Positions 44,167-55,218 of a stretch of DNA of 64,000 nt are shown here, piece after piece. This stretch comes from Thereva unica (Eukaryota; Arthropoda; Insecta; Diptera; Therevidae). The notes under the pieces are model-generated. The model did not search any database and had not been told where the DNA came from. It saw nothing but the letters and a program-made list of their open reading frames with translations. Within the stretch, counting starts at the first letter, position 1. Every line of letters begins with the position of its first letter. The translations under genes were made by a program, and so were the position numbers. The DNA is taken from assembly GCA_949987705.1 (NCBI GenBank), contig OX465282.1, positions 13,194,501 to 13,258,500 of the forward strand, in the 5' to 3' direction.

Positions 44167-46349
44167 CACAGCCTGTTTATTTGTAAAGGAATTTCAATTT
44201 TCCTGTCATGTATGCTAGGCCGTAAAAGAGCAGGATCCAGTATCTTTGGGTGGTTTGACTGAATTAAGGGCATTTTCCTTCCCTCCTTCCTGCCCTTCTG
44301 ACTTATTATATTTCGTAGTTATTTCTTTCCTGTAAAAGTCATCCTAATATTTACAAAATTTGAATGACATTTCTCCTCCTGCTTGAAGTTGGCCGCGTTC
44401 TGGAAAGCAGGGAAATTTTAAAATTTCCCAGTAACCCCGATAGAGACCCAGATAGACCTCGACAGAACCTGGGTTTTCGGTTTTGTATGGCGAAAAACCA
44501 GCCAGTTCATTAAAAAACCACGGCCATTAATGGACCACCCCTAATCGATTCACCATTCATCTCAGTAGTCATCAATCTGCTCCTGAAAAGCGATGTGATC
44601 CACCTTGCAATGGGAGATTTCATGCTCCTTTCTGCTGCGGCTTTGTTGATTGCGCCAAAGTTCACATTGTCAAACCCACTCTCGATATCTGCAGACCAGG
44701 TTTAAAATCCTCCTACAAACAAAATATCCCATCCCAAATTTTACAAATGAAATATCCCAAGAACACTCAACACTTATTTGTACTACCGCCAAAAAGAAGC
44801 TTCGGGAGAAAATATATCGATTTGTTTATAACCGTCTGCACCTCAACATAATCACTACTCTACTACACACAATCCTCGCTGAACGCCGCACAAACATTTC
44901 TAACAAATATATGTACATATACTAACAAAAGAATATAGCTTGTTAAATTGACCTCGTGCACCTTTGGGGAATATACCATATACGCCTTGGAAATACCATG
45001 GAAAAAAAATGCTACTTTGTGTTTCTCCCCGTCTCTTCCGGGGCCACGTGAAAATTGATTTTTTCTTTACCTTGTTTCTCACCTTAAGTCTGCTTACCTG
45101 AGCAGAAATTTTTGTATTTGGTTCAGGTTCAGTGTGACTACTACTAAACTTGTGGGATGTACATAGGCTAGGAAATTTTGTTAGCCGGGGTTTATGTACA
45201 TATACATAAGGGAAATAAATGGAGACTAACTTTTCCACATTGGAAAGGAATGGAGCAGCGCAATATTTTTTATGTTAGCGTAAATTTCATATGAGAATAA
45301 ACTGGTTCAAAAATTTTGCGCTACTGTTGGTATATGCGGCCGTCTTGTCTATCCGGATTTGTACCTGTGTGTGCCCAACATGTGCGATAATAGAATTTGT
45401 ACACCTTTTATCAATATCTACTCAAGCGAAAATTTTCATGTATATAAATTGAAATATTGTTGATCACCTGCTCTCTCGGGGATGGATAGAAAATCGAATT
45501 GAATTTGGATTGTTGGTGTGTATTTTGGCGGAAAATAAAAGCTACAAAAAAATACATACATAATAATGACACAAGGTTTCTATATTTATAAAAGGAAAAG
45601 TATTATTAGAATTTTGTATGTAACATCAACAGTTTTTTTTATTATTCACATTTTGCTGTGTTTGTTTTACTTGCTGAGGTCACTTTCGGATTTCCCGCGT
45701 TTCTTAGTACGCCGCTCGATTGCGACGACGACGACGAAGACGACGGCTGGGGTAGAGATAACAACAGAACGTAAACAAGTCGCAGGAATTTAATAATATT
45801 AAATAATTCACGAGTTGTAAATCAAATATGTCAAGCATTTCTGTCTCTATCTCTTTCTATGTCTCTCTGTTTCAGTCTACAGAGTGAAGTCATTTCTGGC
45901 CGAGTTCCAGACTAGCAACAACATCTATCGGCGTTCGTAGAAAATATATCATACCATGTTCTTTCGTGTGACATGCAACATACAATAAGAAAGAAAAAAC
46001 GTTCGAAATATCCTCGATGGACGTCCAAATTCCTCATGGCGTTTCCAAATAACTTTCGTGACGTTGTCACACATTTGTTTCAATTCGTTTCGCCGAAGCA
46101 CTTTTATTAAATAACACTGACTCACCAGCCAGAGCCAACTTCGACACATTTATTAATTAGATGAACTTCATTTTGTGTGTTATTTAGTAGAAGAAGCACA
46201 TTAATTAAAGCCACCCCCAAACCCAACTCCGTAAAAAAACTCATATTAAATTTTCAACTAACAACAAAAATCCTTGAAACAAAATTAATCGAAACTCAGG
46301 GAAGGGAAGCTTTACGACGTGTCATTTTCGTGTTTTTGGTACATTGCAC
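44167..46349. other. Intronic DNA, no gene recognised
   Basis: Short frames near 44650 and 45566 have no known motifs. A GACGACGAC run lies at about 45727-45745. Confidence 0.4.
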
Positions 46350-46352
46350 AAA

Positions 46353-46383
<31 letters not shown>

Positions 46384-46385
46384 AT
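46350..46385 (+). repeat. (AAAT)n microsatellite
   Basis: About nine AAAT/TAAA units. It follows CGTGTTTTTGGTACATTGCA, a LINE- or SINE-tail-like position. Confidence 0.85.
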
Positions 46386-46915
46386 GAAGAAGGATATAAG
46401 AGCATAGTAGCAGGGAAGAGATCCTTTTATGTCGGAATAAGTAAATAAACATTTTTATTTGCTCATATAATGTATGTATATGATGGGGGGGGGGATATGT
46501 AGAAAAAGTACAATTGCAGAGAGTGTGTACGCTGCTGCTGCTGTTAAAGTGAGGGGGAAGCTTTGAAATTTATAGTTGTCGAGGGCTTGTTGGTTTGATG
46601 CCTCTATGGGGGGGTCATTCGTGTGAGGAAAATAGCATTGCATGAAAAAGGGGGTAGTTTTTGTGGGGCCACAAAAATCGATGAATTCCCGATCATAACG
46701 CTCTACTAAAAGAACTAATTTAAAAGGATTGGTTTTGTCATGGAATTTTGAATTAAAATTTTATTATTTTCACCATGTTTGTGCATTGTTTGTGCACTCA
46801 AAATCGTTGTTAGGTTGTCCCAAAAGTGTCCCAATTTTAAATTTGTATGAGTTTGTCATTATAAGCCTTAATTAAGACAGCAGTAGTTTTGTGCCATTTC
46901 TGCTATGATATGTTA
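46386..46915. other. Intronic DNA with G runs
   Basis: It contains a ten-G run near 46485, a seven-G run near 46608 and a (GCT)n stretch at 46532. No gene. Confidence 0.4.
46914..46915. repeat. TA target duplication, left
   Basis: TA also follows the right end at 47792-47793. Confidence 0.5.
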
Positions 46916-47791
46916 TGCAGGGTGTGGAAAAGGTCTGGGAACGGTTCGATATTTCCTGAAGGGTAGGTTTTCGTGAAAAAAGTTTATAGCAAAAGTTCCT
47001 CAGGTTGGAGGGTAGAATCGTTTGCACACGAAACTCACCCCCACCCACTCACCCCCTCGCAGGGGGTGGGGGTAAGTCTGAAATTTCAAATGGCAACCCC
47101 TATTTTTTCTCACGGATTGTGATTCTCCGAAGAAAAATATGAAACTTTTGTCTTAAATTTTTTTTTATCCGAAGCTTCCCTGCACCCCCAACCGAATTTT
47201 TAGGGGTGGGGAATCGTCCGGCAATTGTTCGATATTTCCTGAAGGGTAGGTTTTCGTGAAAAAAGTTTGTAGAAAAAGTTGCTCAGCTTGGAGGGTAGAA
47301 TCATTTGCACATGAAAGTCACCCCCACCCATTCACCCCCCGCAGGGGGTGGGGGCAACTCTAAAATTTTAAATAGCAACCCCCATTTTTTTTCACGGATT
47401 CTGATTCTCCGAAGAAAAATATGAAACTTTTGTCTTAAAACTTTTTTCACGAAAACCTACCCTTCAGGAAATATCGAACAATTGCCGGACGATTCCCCAC
47501 CCCTAAAAATTCGGTTTGGGGGTGCAGGGAAGCTTCGGATAAAAAAATTTTTAAGACAAAAGTTTCATATTTTTCTTCGGAGAATCACAATCCGTGAGAA
47601 AAAATAGGGGTTGCCATTTGAAATTTCAGACTTACCCCCACCCCCTGCGAGGGGGTGAGTGGGTGGGGGTGAGTTTTTTGTGCAAACGATTCTACTCTCC
47701 AACTTGAGCAGCTTTTGCTACAAGCTTTTTTCACGAAAACCTACCCTTCAGGAAATATCGAACCGTTCCCAGACCTTTTCCACACCCTGTA
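46916..47791. mobile_element. Complex foldback element, 876 bp, double hairpin
   Basis: The outer ends (CAGGGTGTGGAAAAGGTCTG inverted at the right) pair over roughly 270 bp on each side. Between them lies a second copy of the same arm (47220-47460) that again folds on itself (GATATTTCCTGAAGGGTAGG / its complement). It includes the C/G-rich ACCCCC.CCCAC...GGGGGTGGGGG palindrome three times. The ends suit a Tc1/mariner-type MITE with TA target. The structure can be drawn as a hairpin within a hairpin. Confidence 0.8.
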
Positions 47792-47793
47792 TA

Positions 47794-48014
47794 TGAAAAA
47801 AGAAACGAGTGTGTTAATTAATGCGTAATAAAGCTGGTGTTTGTAGGCCAGACGGCTTGAACAGGCTTGGGAGTCTGCCTAAAGTGCCTTGTGGCTTAGA
47901 TTTGACTTTTCGAGCATGGTCTCATTGAACAAAATACCACTGTCATTGTAATCGCGGCCAATTAGAGCTTTCCAGGTTCTTGATCGCAGCTCTGATGCTT
48001 TTTTATTGAGAACT
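47794..48014. other. Intronic DNA, nothing recognised
   Basis: No motif seen. Confidence 0.4.
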
Positions 48015-48165
48015 AAAGCTTTTGGTTAGCTTTTATGACGTAACAATACGACAAAGTAAGCTTTTGAGCTTTTATGACGTAACTATCCAAAAGAATAAGC
48101 TTTCGAGCTTTTTTGACGTAATATGAGTAAAATGGAGAGCTTTTGAGCTTTTTTAAAAAGCCAAG
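48015..48165. repeat. Short tandem repeat, ~50-bp unit
   Basis: AAGCTTTTGAGCTTTTATGACGTAA and variants occur three to four times with an interval of about 50 bp. Confidence 0.6.
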
Positions 48166-48689
48166 TGAGTATTTTGGGCTTTTTAAACGCTTTCGCTGCT
48201 TACAGTTTATTGTGAATGAGTTTCCAATAGTGGGGTTGGGTGTGTTCCGTGAGGCCTCTAATTCCACCCCGGCACCTTCTGCATTTTCCTTCTCCAGCTT
48301 AATTGATTCATAAAAGTATGGTAGGAAGAGGAAGTTTCATGGTGTTAGAGCCTCCTTATCTGGATAAGGAATTATACAGCTGGTTGCGTCTGGCGCCCAG
48401 AGGAGATCGTTTAACGACATAAAGCTATCCACTGTCATGCAGCCTTCAACACGTACACTTTAAATCTTGGCTTGGTAGGCCCATTCATATTAGCGTATAC
48501 CTTTCTGGACAGCTTCCAGTGGCAACCTCGAACAGGTTATAATCGCAGTTCCATTAGTCCGAGGTTGTTACGACACGCGTGTATTTACATACACTACATG
48601 TTGCTCCCCCTATATCGCTGGTGACTGACCACCGGGCATTCTTTCACTCTGTCCTTCAGGGTGCATCCAAAACTCAACTGTCTGTTGAA

Positions 48690-48960
48690 TATCTACGCCA
48701 GGATAGCGAAAGTCTACATAGTTTTCTGGTACTGTAAAACAAATGTTTCGGCAAGAGGTGGGGTCTCAAGCCAAAGACGGTTCTGTGTATGTACACCGTG
48801 GTTGTCCAATCCTTACTTATGCCTGGCTGATGTGGTGCTAACAGGACCTATGCTTTATGAACGACCGGTGAGAATATCATCAATCAAGCTCAGTAGGGAA
48901 TGTGTGCTTGAACGCCTGTAATCCTAAGACCTCAGACACTACACACCCAGGCGGGAGAGT
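48690..48960 (+). pseudogene. LINE fragment (R1/jockey-like, after RT)
   Basis: In shifting frames the plus strand gives VFWYCK, GLKPKTVL.MYT and VV..LTYAWL, resembling the block ...GLKP..V.W.Y..VVRPI.TYA..VW found after the RT domain. It is short and decayed. Confidence 0.4.
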
Positions 48961-49458
48961 CAGATTCCTATTGCCTAATCTCACCAAACCTTTTGCATGA
49001 CATTTTTAGTCCAGACCGGTAAAAGCCATAGGGTAGGGCATAAGAATCAGCAACCTACCGTCTTGTGTGAAAGGGGACTGGACTTCAGCCTAGTTCATTG
49101 GCCCCATAAGTGGCCTTAGGCACCTTGCAAGGTGCACAGCATTTTACCGAGAGCTCATGCCTCTCGGTTCTGTGGGTCTCTAGTACTAGTCTAAGAACAG
49201 AACCAACTCATTCTTGACTTTCATTTTCTCCGCTTAGCCGGCTTACGCCTCTGCGTCAAGGGGTAAATCAACTATCTATTTACTTTCTGGTGGATAGTCT
49301 TTATCGCCACTTCTAGCAAGCTCCACATATCTTCCAACCTTTAGGCCAATCATTTGGGCCAGAGCGTTATCCGGTGTTAGCTGTTCCACGTTACTCTTTA
49401 TTCAGACGGTGATGGTATGTTCTCTAATCCGCCATGATAAGCTTCATATACTTCTCGC
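48961..49458. other. Intronic DNA, nothing recognised
   Basis: No motif seen. Confidence 0.4.
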
Positions 49459-49690
49459 GAGTAAAAATAAGACTCGCCCGTTCTTAGTATGAAATAGGCA
49501 CTCACAAGTTCCTCCCCTGTATGGCAAACAAATAAGGCCTGAGTAAAATGTATGCTTTTTCAAACGCGAAGGTCGCTTTACCAAACGGTCCTCCAACTTG
49601 GTACTAACCACTTCTGATACAACTTGACCTAGCATTCGAACGAGAACCGGTCTACTGAATATGTTAATGCCAGCCTTTGTGGTCGCCAAA
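49459..49690 (-). repeat. Dispersed repeat X, copy 3, with a GAGTAAAAATAAGACTCGCC start
   Basis: 49559-49690 is an inverted match to 31255-31456. 49459-49552 resembles the words flanking the tandem array at 31130-31160. The two together suggest a longer element of which the nested-gene intron also holds a copy. Confidence 0.6.
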
Positions 49691-49799
49691 ATAATTGCCC
49701 GCCCTATACAGATCTAAATTTTGCTCAATAGAAAAAATGTGAATGTTCGTTTAGACTATTCCGTGCGTCTTTTATTGATACGTGCCTGTAAAAGGCTAC

Positions 49800-50040
49800 T
49801 TTTCCTCTTCTTACGCTCTTTTGATCCATCATGGGACATCGGGTGGAAACAGTGACAATCCTCCGATCTCTGTTTTGTGCCTAATTCTCAGTTCTGACCA
49901 GGATCTCCGGCCTCTGCTAATGGAGTTCCTCTCCACGTTGTTTCAGGTCTTACGACTCGACGGGATCCTTGCGGATTCCAATCAAAGGTCTGTTTGGCTA
50001 GATTTTCAAATATCGCGATACCTGGAGCCACCGAACTATA
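49800..50040 (-). pseudogene. 3' end of a 705-type LINE
   Basis: The minus strand reproduces about 1955-2165 of the first LINE: AATCTAGCCAAACAG, GGAATCCGCAAGGATCCCGT, CAAAACAGAG and CCCATGATGGATCAAA. It has more changes than the 43147 copy. Confidence 0.75.
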
Positions 50041-52529
50041 ATGACAAAGAAACGTGCCATCTTTTATATTTTCAACTAATTAGTAAACTTTGACAACAAG
50101 CAGACCCAAACCGCCGCCGTTCTGTCCTAAGGTTCTGGACTCATTAAAGGGTCAATGCAATTGGGGAGCCCAGGGAAAATACTCGAGACCAATTTCGTAA
50201 ATTCCTTTCAAAGTTGAAGCAGGACAATAGAGAATAATATGTGGAAGTCTTGTCGCCTTCTATGCAGAGTCGTCATTCTCTCCTGAGACAGTTATATCTT
50301 GTGGAGGTGATACCGCAGCACAACATTATATCTCACCAACAATGATAACACCCCAAAAGGTAAAGGATATTATTCGATTTTTAGCCTGGTCTAAGACCTG
50401 GGACTAGTTCCCAGTAGCCTAGGTCAATTCCCTTAACCCAATTTCTTTATCTGGGAGTTGAAGGTGGACCTTGAGAAGATACCACCGAAAGGGTTCTGGC
50501 ATCTCAGATACTTCACTCGTGAACTTGTTTGTAAACTCATTGCCTCCGATACTCCAATGTCCCGCGGTCCTAAAATTAGGGCGTCACCCCTAAAAATGCA
50601 AAAAACACCCCTTTTTAGGGGGGTTTCGCGATTATTTCAGTAATAATGAAAACTAATGCGATGAAATGCACTTTTTTTAATATTTATTTGCGAAGGTGGT
50701 TGATTTATACTAAATTAAGGCGAACTTAATGGTAAGGGGTAGTCCTAAAGGGTTCCCTCCCTTAACCAACTAATTCTTGTATTTGATTGTTGAGTCTGTT
50801 TAATTTTTTTTAATTTTCTCTTTTTTATTACCATCCCATTTTCAAGGATTAACCACGTACTTTCAATATATACCAACCACAATATTGTATATTTTCGAAG
50901 TTGAGGACAACCTTCTTCTCTACTTGTTTAATTCATTTTGGTGTTTATCTTGTTGATTGAGATTTATTATTCTCATTTATAAATTCCATCTGTTTACTCA
51001 ATTTAAACGTGATTCGTGCAACAACTAGTAGATATTGATCATTGTTAATGTCTGTTCCTCTGTATAATATGTCTTCTCCATTCTTTGAATAAATTTCATA
51101 CTATGATATTAAATGAATATTTGTTAGTATTTATTGAATTTATATGCCACCAGATACGTTGCTTTAAATTTCTCATAATAATAAATTAAAGCCTTCTTAA
51201 CATCGTTTTCAAGAATGATTAGACTTTAATTGGTTTGTGATTATTCCAATTGTAATATTTTTTTTAGTTATAATTGTCGTTCGTATCTTATCGTAAAAAG
51301 TAATAATATCTTATCTGAAATGATGAAAAAAATTGTATTTTTTTATCATCAATCAAAAAATATGTAAAAATTTTGTGATTATGTTATTCACAAAAATTAA
51401 CTTTCGTTTTCTCTCTTATCTTAAACTACAAATTGTAATCACATTATAATTTCTACTATCTTACTAATATTATAAACGCGAATGTTTTGTATGGATTATA
51501 GATGCGCCGAATATGGGTTCGACCGAATACGAATATTCGGACAAAAATGTACCGAAGCGAACGTTCGGCCGAATTATTCGGTTCACTTTTGCGCAGTAAA
51601 TAGGTTCATACAGATCAGCGAAGCCCTCTGCACGTAGCAGCGTTCGCCCATCCCTCCAGCACTTCGTACTAGTTCGGCTCGCGCTCACTCAAAGCCCCGC
51701 CCTTTCTTTTATTGCAATTTCTCGCGTGATAGAGTAGTTATTGCCAAAAAACAAAGGACTAAAGCAAGAATGTGAGGAAATGACAATTCCATAAACATTG
51801 AGGACCTACGCACATGAGTCGACTGATTTACAAACCCAGTTTCAAACTGATTTCACCATTATCACGCTCATAACCAGTTTTCAACCAAAATGAAACCTTC
51901 GTCTACACAGCGCTGGCCCTAGGGTAGAGCGAGTGGAGCGGTCGCTCTAGGCGCCAGGTGGTAAGGGGCGCCAAAATGAATGCGAAAAACAATTTCGAGC
52001 AAAAAATAAAATTTGTATGGCACTTTCTGAGGGCGTTGTTTGTAGCTAGCCAAGTCTATGTACTCATCAATATGACTCGAACATGGCACAAGCAGGAAGC
52101 ACTGACTCCAAAACCGATCGTACATGGCCTTAGGCGCGGATACCAGGCGAACTTCGGTTTTAATTAGCGTTCCATTGGTGATACGGAGGTCTGTCATGGG
52201 CGACCGTCCTTTCTCGCCGAGCTCGTGGTATCAATATAAAATTACCTTAAAAAAACTTTTGAAGATGGAGCACTTATTAACGCTCAAACATTTATGGGGC
52301 TCCCACAGCTCCCAAAAGAACGACCTACAAGGCCAGTTAGATATTTTTGGATCCATGCGTCAAGGTGTCGAAAGTGGTCGCAGTGAAGGAAAGTTTTCGG
52401 GATTCTTCTTCAGGGGGGGCAGTCTGAGCCCGTACACCCAGGGATGGAGTACGTTGAGATCACTCCTTCATTGGGAGATCTCCCAAGATCTCCTGCGGAA
52501 GTAAGGGCACCTAATCGGAGAGGCGACTC
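50041..52529. other. Intronic DNA, no gene recognised
   Basis: The part 50640-51430 is AT-rich without element ends. GAATATTCGG/CCGAATATTC words cluster at 51500-51580. CGCTGGCCCTAGGGTAGAGC at 51911 followed by GGGGCGCCAAAATG resembles a hAT-type end, without a partner found. An open frame at 52124-52504 has no known motif. Confidence 0.35.
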
Positions 52530-53140
52530 GAAAAACGACCGCTTTCAGAAGACGGGATGGCGCAGCCCGAAAACGTTTTATGCGATATCTGGAAGCTGGC
52601 TACTCCCGTGTAGAGGCTGGTAGGGCCTGCGTGGCCCCCGAGGGAGAAAAGGATACCGATTTTCTTAATAAGAAGAGAGCTAGATCATCTGAATGTTCTC
52701 TAGGGCATAATAACCCGGCGAAAAGGGCGAAGGCTTGAGCCATACAGTTTGAAAAGCCTTCAGAAAAGTCGGACGCACTCATAATGAAGTCTAGAACGAC
52801 TCCAAAGCCGACCTTCTGTCAAATAGCAGAAAGTGTCAGAATGGGAAGAAGCAAGCCTTGTTGCTGTAGACGGGAACAAGCTGCCACGTAGCCTTTTTGT
52901 TATCGGGTACTTTCCGGCAGCAGCAGAAGACCCCACTGGCATTATGTTGAAAGGATAGGGGTCCAAAAGAAGACCCTAAGGGTGTAGGAGTGGAGAATAC
53001 TCCACAAAGTGCACCGCATAAAATTCACAGAGATAACGTTGTCAGGATGGTGAACACTGCAAATTTGGGCTGATGGAGAATGGATAAGCATCTTTTAACG
53101 AGAAGGTGACTCTGTCCACCATCTCAAGCTTACTAGCTGG
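52530..53140 (+). pseudogene. Possible LINE ORF1 (gag-like) remnant
   Basis: The plus strand shows RRRDGAARKRFMRYLEAGYS, then RVEAGRACVAPEG, NKKRARSSECS, NNPAKRAKA and PTFCQIAESVRMG. This resembles the start of R1/jockey-type ORF1 proteins (SGA.RKR.R.L..G....EA......KR.RS...PAKR...PTYAEV...VR.GIL). Frame breaks follow. No zinc knuckles were found. Confidence 0.4.
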
Positions 53141-53459
53141 GGCAAACCCTAATGCCTAACCATGCAATACAAACAACCAAATAGGGCCGGCGCTGAATCT
53201 GACCACGACAAGAGTGAAACTGCTGAATTGTGAAATGGGGATATAAATAAGCGAATGATTTGGGCTTTTAAACGATCGGAGTTACACTTTTCTTTTCGAA
53301 TGTACTTTCGTGGTGGGATTTGAGAATCTCACTGCCCATCGATTTTGAGATTCCCAATTGTTTTGGCGTACGCCATACTATTGGCTTATGGCTCCAACTA
53401 ATTTTAATTATAGTTTTATTATTTTTTCCGTTGTTACTATTGTTGAATTTTATAAAATA
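53141..53459. other. Intronic DNA, nothing recognised
   Basis: No motif seen. Confidence 0.4.
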
Positions 53460-53592
53460 ACTAGCTGGGACCCGGTGCGCCTACGCTGCACCCATAAGTC
53501 AATAGTAAACAATAAAAACCATCCATTGACTTAATATTTTTCGAGATATGAATTTTACACAGATGAAATGCCTCAAAGAACATGGGTCTTGC

Positions 53593-53988
53593 GTCGGCCG
53601 CCATGAATCGGTATATTGAGTCTACTACATTGCTTATTGTATTCTACTTATCATACCCTTTCATTTGATACCCATGTTGAGGGGATTGTGAAGAAAGTGG
53701 CAATCCGGCCTCTTTAGATGGCCGCCATGGATCTAAAGATATATTTTGTATACTACATTGCTTATTGTATTCTACTTATCATACCCTTTCATTTGATACC
53801 CATGTCGAGGTGGTTGTGAAGAAAGTGGTACCCCGCCCTCTTGAGACGGCCGCCATGGATCTAAATATATATTTTGTATACTACATTGCTTATTGTATTC
53901 TACTTATCATACCCTTTCATTTGATACCCATGTCGAGGTGGTTGTGAAGAAAGTGGTACACCGCCCTCCTGAGACGGCCGCCATGGAT
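53593..53988 (+). repeat. 128-bp tandem array, ~3 copies
   Basis: ATTGCTTATTGTATTCTACT starts at 53629, 53757 and 53885, exactly 128 bp apart. Each unit holds TTTGATACCCATGTYGAGG, GGTTGTGAAGAAAGTGG and GGCCGCCATGGATC. The last two copies are closest to each other. The same unit is inside the hAT MITE at 16247. Confidence 0.9.
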
Positions 53989-54135
53989 CATTTTAGTTTC
54001 AATAGCGTCATGGCCTACCTATTGTTTGACAGCTGCGTAAATTTGAAATTTTCATTAAATGTAATGATTCAATTTAATGACAATTTTACATTTGTCAAAC
54101 AATAGGTAGGCCATGAAGCTATTGAATCTAAAATG
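53989..54135. mobile_element. Hairpin MITE, 147 bp
   Basis: CATTTTAGTTTCAATAGC...GGCCTACCTATTGTTTGACA on the left is mirrored by TGTCAAACAATAGGTAGGCC...CTATTGAATCTAAAATG on the right. It sits at the edge of the 128-bp array. Confidence 0.75.
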
Positions 54136-54335
54136 AAGTGAAAATACCTAAAATTACCATTATTGTTTGGATTTTGCAGCTGTTTTTTTGGTTAAAGGTA
54201 TAAAAAATAGCCTACGACCTATTCTCAGACCTACCAAATATACACAAAAAATTTCATGCAAATTGGTCAACCCGTTTCGGAGGAGTACGGTAACAAACAC
54301 TGTGACACGAGATTTTTATAGATATAGATTTAACA

Positions 54336-55119
54336 AAAAAATGTATAAATATATAAAATAGATTGAAAAATAAAAATTATCCACCAATAAATCCCTTTTC
54401 AATTTAAGTTCATCCTTAAACTTCTTTAAAATTACCAAATAAAAATCCCTTGATAATTTTTATAAATATATCTATAACTATTTTTAAGTGTTTATCTACT
54501 AACATCATCAATAGCACAAATAGGTTCTTCTTCTTCGTCCTGTTGTTATATAACAAAAAATTATATATAAACAAAACTTGACCTACACACAGTGACATCA
54601 AAACCCGAAATGGCTGATTTATATTTGGGTTCGTCAAAATTATATATTTTATTTCTTTTTTAAAATAATAATTACAAAAAAAAAAAAAATTACAACAAAT
54701 TACAAAGTAAGAATTTCTTTTATTTATTTATAATTAATTTTTATATAAAAAAAAATAAAATTAAATATTCACAAAATTCATAAAACAAAAATAAAAACAC
54801 ACAAAAAGGAAATTCTTACTTTTCATATACATACTTATAATGAAAATATTTTAAAAAGAATTAAAAAAAAAACAAAAAACTTTTTTCATTTATAAAAAAT
54901 TAAAACAAAAATATTTATTTTTATAGCCACGAATATTTATAAAAAAAAATAATCTTGGTAAATATTAAGATTTATTAAATATATAATATATTATTTTATT
55001 TAGTATTTTGTACTGAATACGATATATAACACCTTTTTTTAAAACAAAAAACTGATTTTTTTCAATAGATTTTATCCTTTTTTTCTTTTTTTTTATATTT
55101 TATTTGTGCAAACAAACAG
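54336..55119 (+). other. AT-rich 3' end of the giant Luc7-like intron
   Basis: A very AT-rich tract ending in a T-rich run and the acceptor CAAACAAACAG at 55119. No mobile-element signature. Confidence 0.6.
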
Positions 55120-55218
55120 CGCATGGACTTGGGAGAGTGTCCAAAAGTCCACGATTTAGCGTTGCGTGCGGATTATGAGAATGCTGCGAAATCGAAGGAT
55201 TATTACTATGATATTGAG
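55120..55218 (+). CDS. Luc7L: LUC7-like U1 snRNP splicing factor, coding exon 3
   Basis: The exon is 33 whole codons, phase 0 at both ends: RMDLGECPKVHDLALRADYE and NAAKSKDYYYDIE. It supplies GECPKVH, the last cysteine and the histidine of zinc finger 1, and the DYE...D helix after it. These residues pack on the U1 snRNP side of the protein in known LUC7 structures. It is bounded by CAAACAG and GTGAGT (55219). It joins ...HEILAST from exon 2 and AMEHLQAF from exon 4 without a gap against the family. Confidence 0.95.

Larger units (their letters stand above)
53460..54330 (+). mobile_element. Repetitive element with tandem centre (ACTAGCTGGGACCC...)
   Basis: It begins ACTAGCTGGGACCCGGTGCG. It ends with TTCATGCAAATTGGTCAACC, GTTTCGGAGGAGTACGG, AACAAACACTGTGACACGAG and ATTTTTATAGATATAG. 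These start and end sequences are familiar from many arthropod genomes as the borders of a very abundant dispersed element. I cannot name the class with certainty (Helentron-like or SINE-like are options). The centre is a 128-bp tandem array (53593-53988) interrupted by a hairpin insert (53989-54135). Confidence 0.55.
7709..55119 (+). other. Giant intron of the Luc7-like gene, 47.4 kb
   Basis: The intron runs from GTAAGT at 7709 to the acceptor ...CAAACAG at 55119. It splits the gene within the first zinc finger. It contains a complete antisense gene (29910-32586) and most of the mobile elements listed here. The two ends of the intron (7709-9238 and 54336-55119) are very AT-rich and free of recognisable elements. 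Confidence 0.9.

Noticed and set aside
52124..52504. A 126-residue plus-strand frame
   Set aside because: No recognised domain. It precedes a LINE ORF1-like remnant and may be part of transposon decay.
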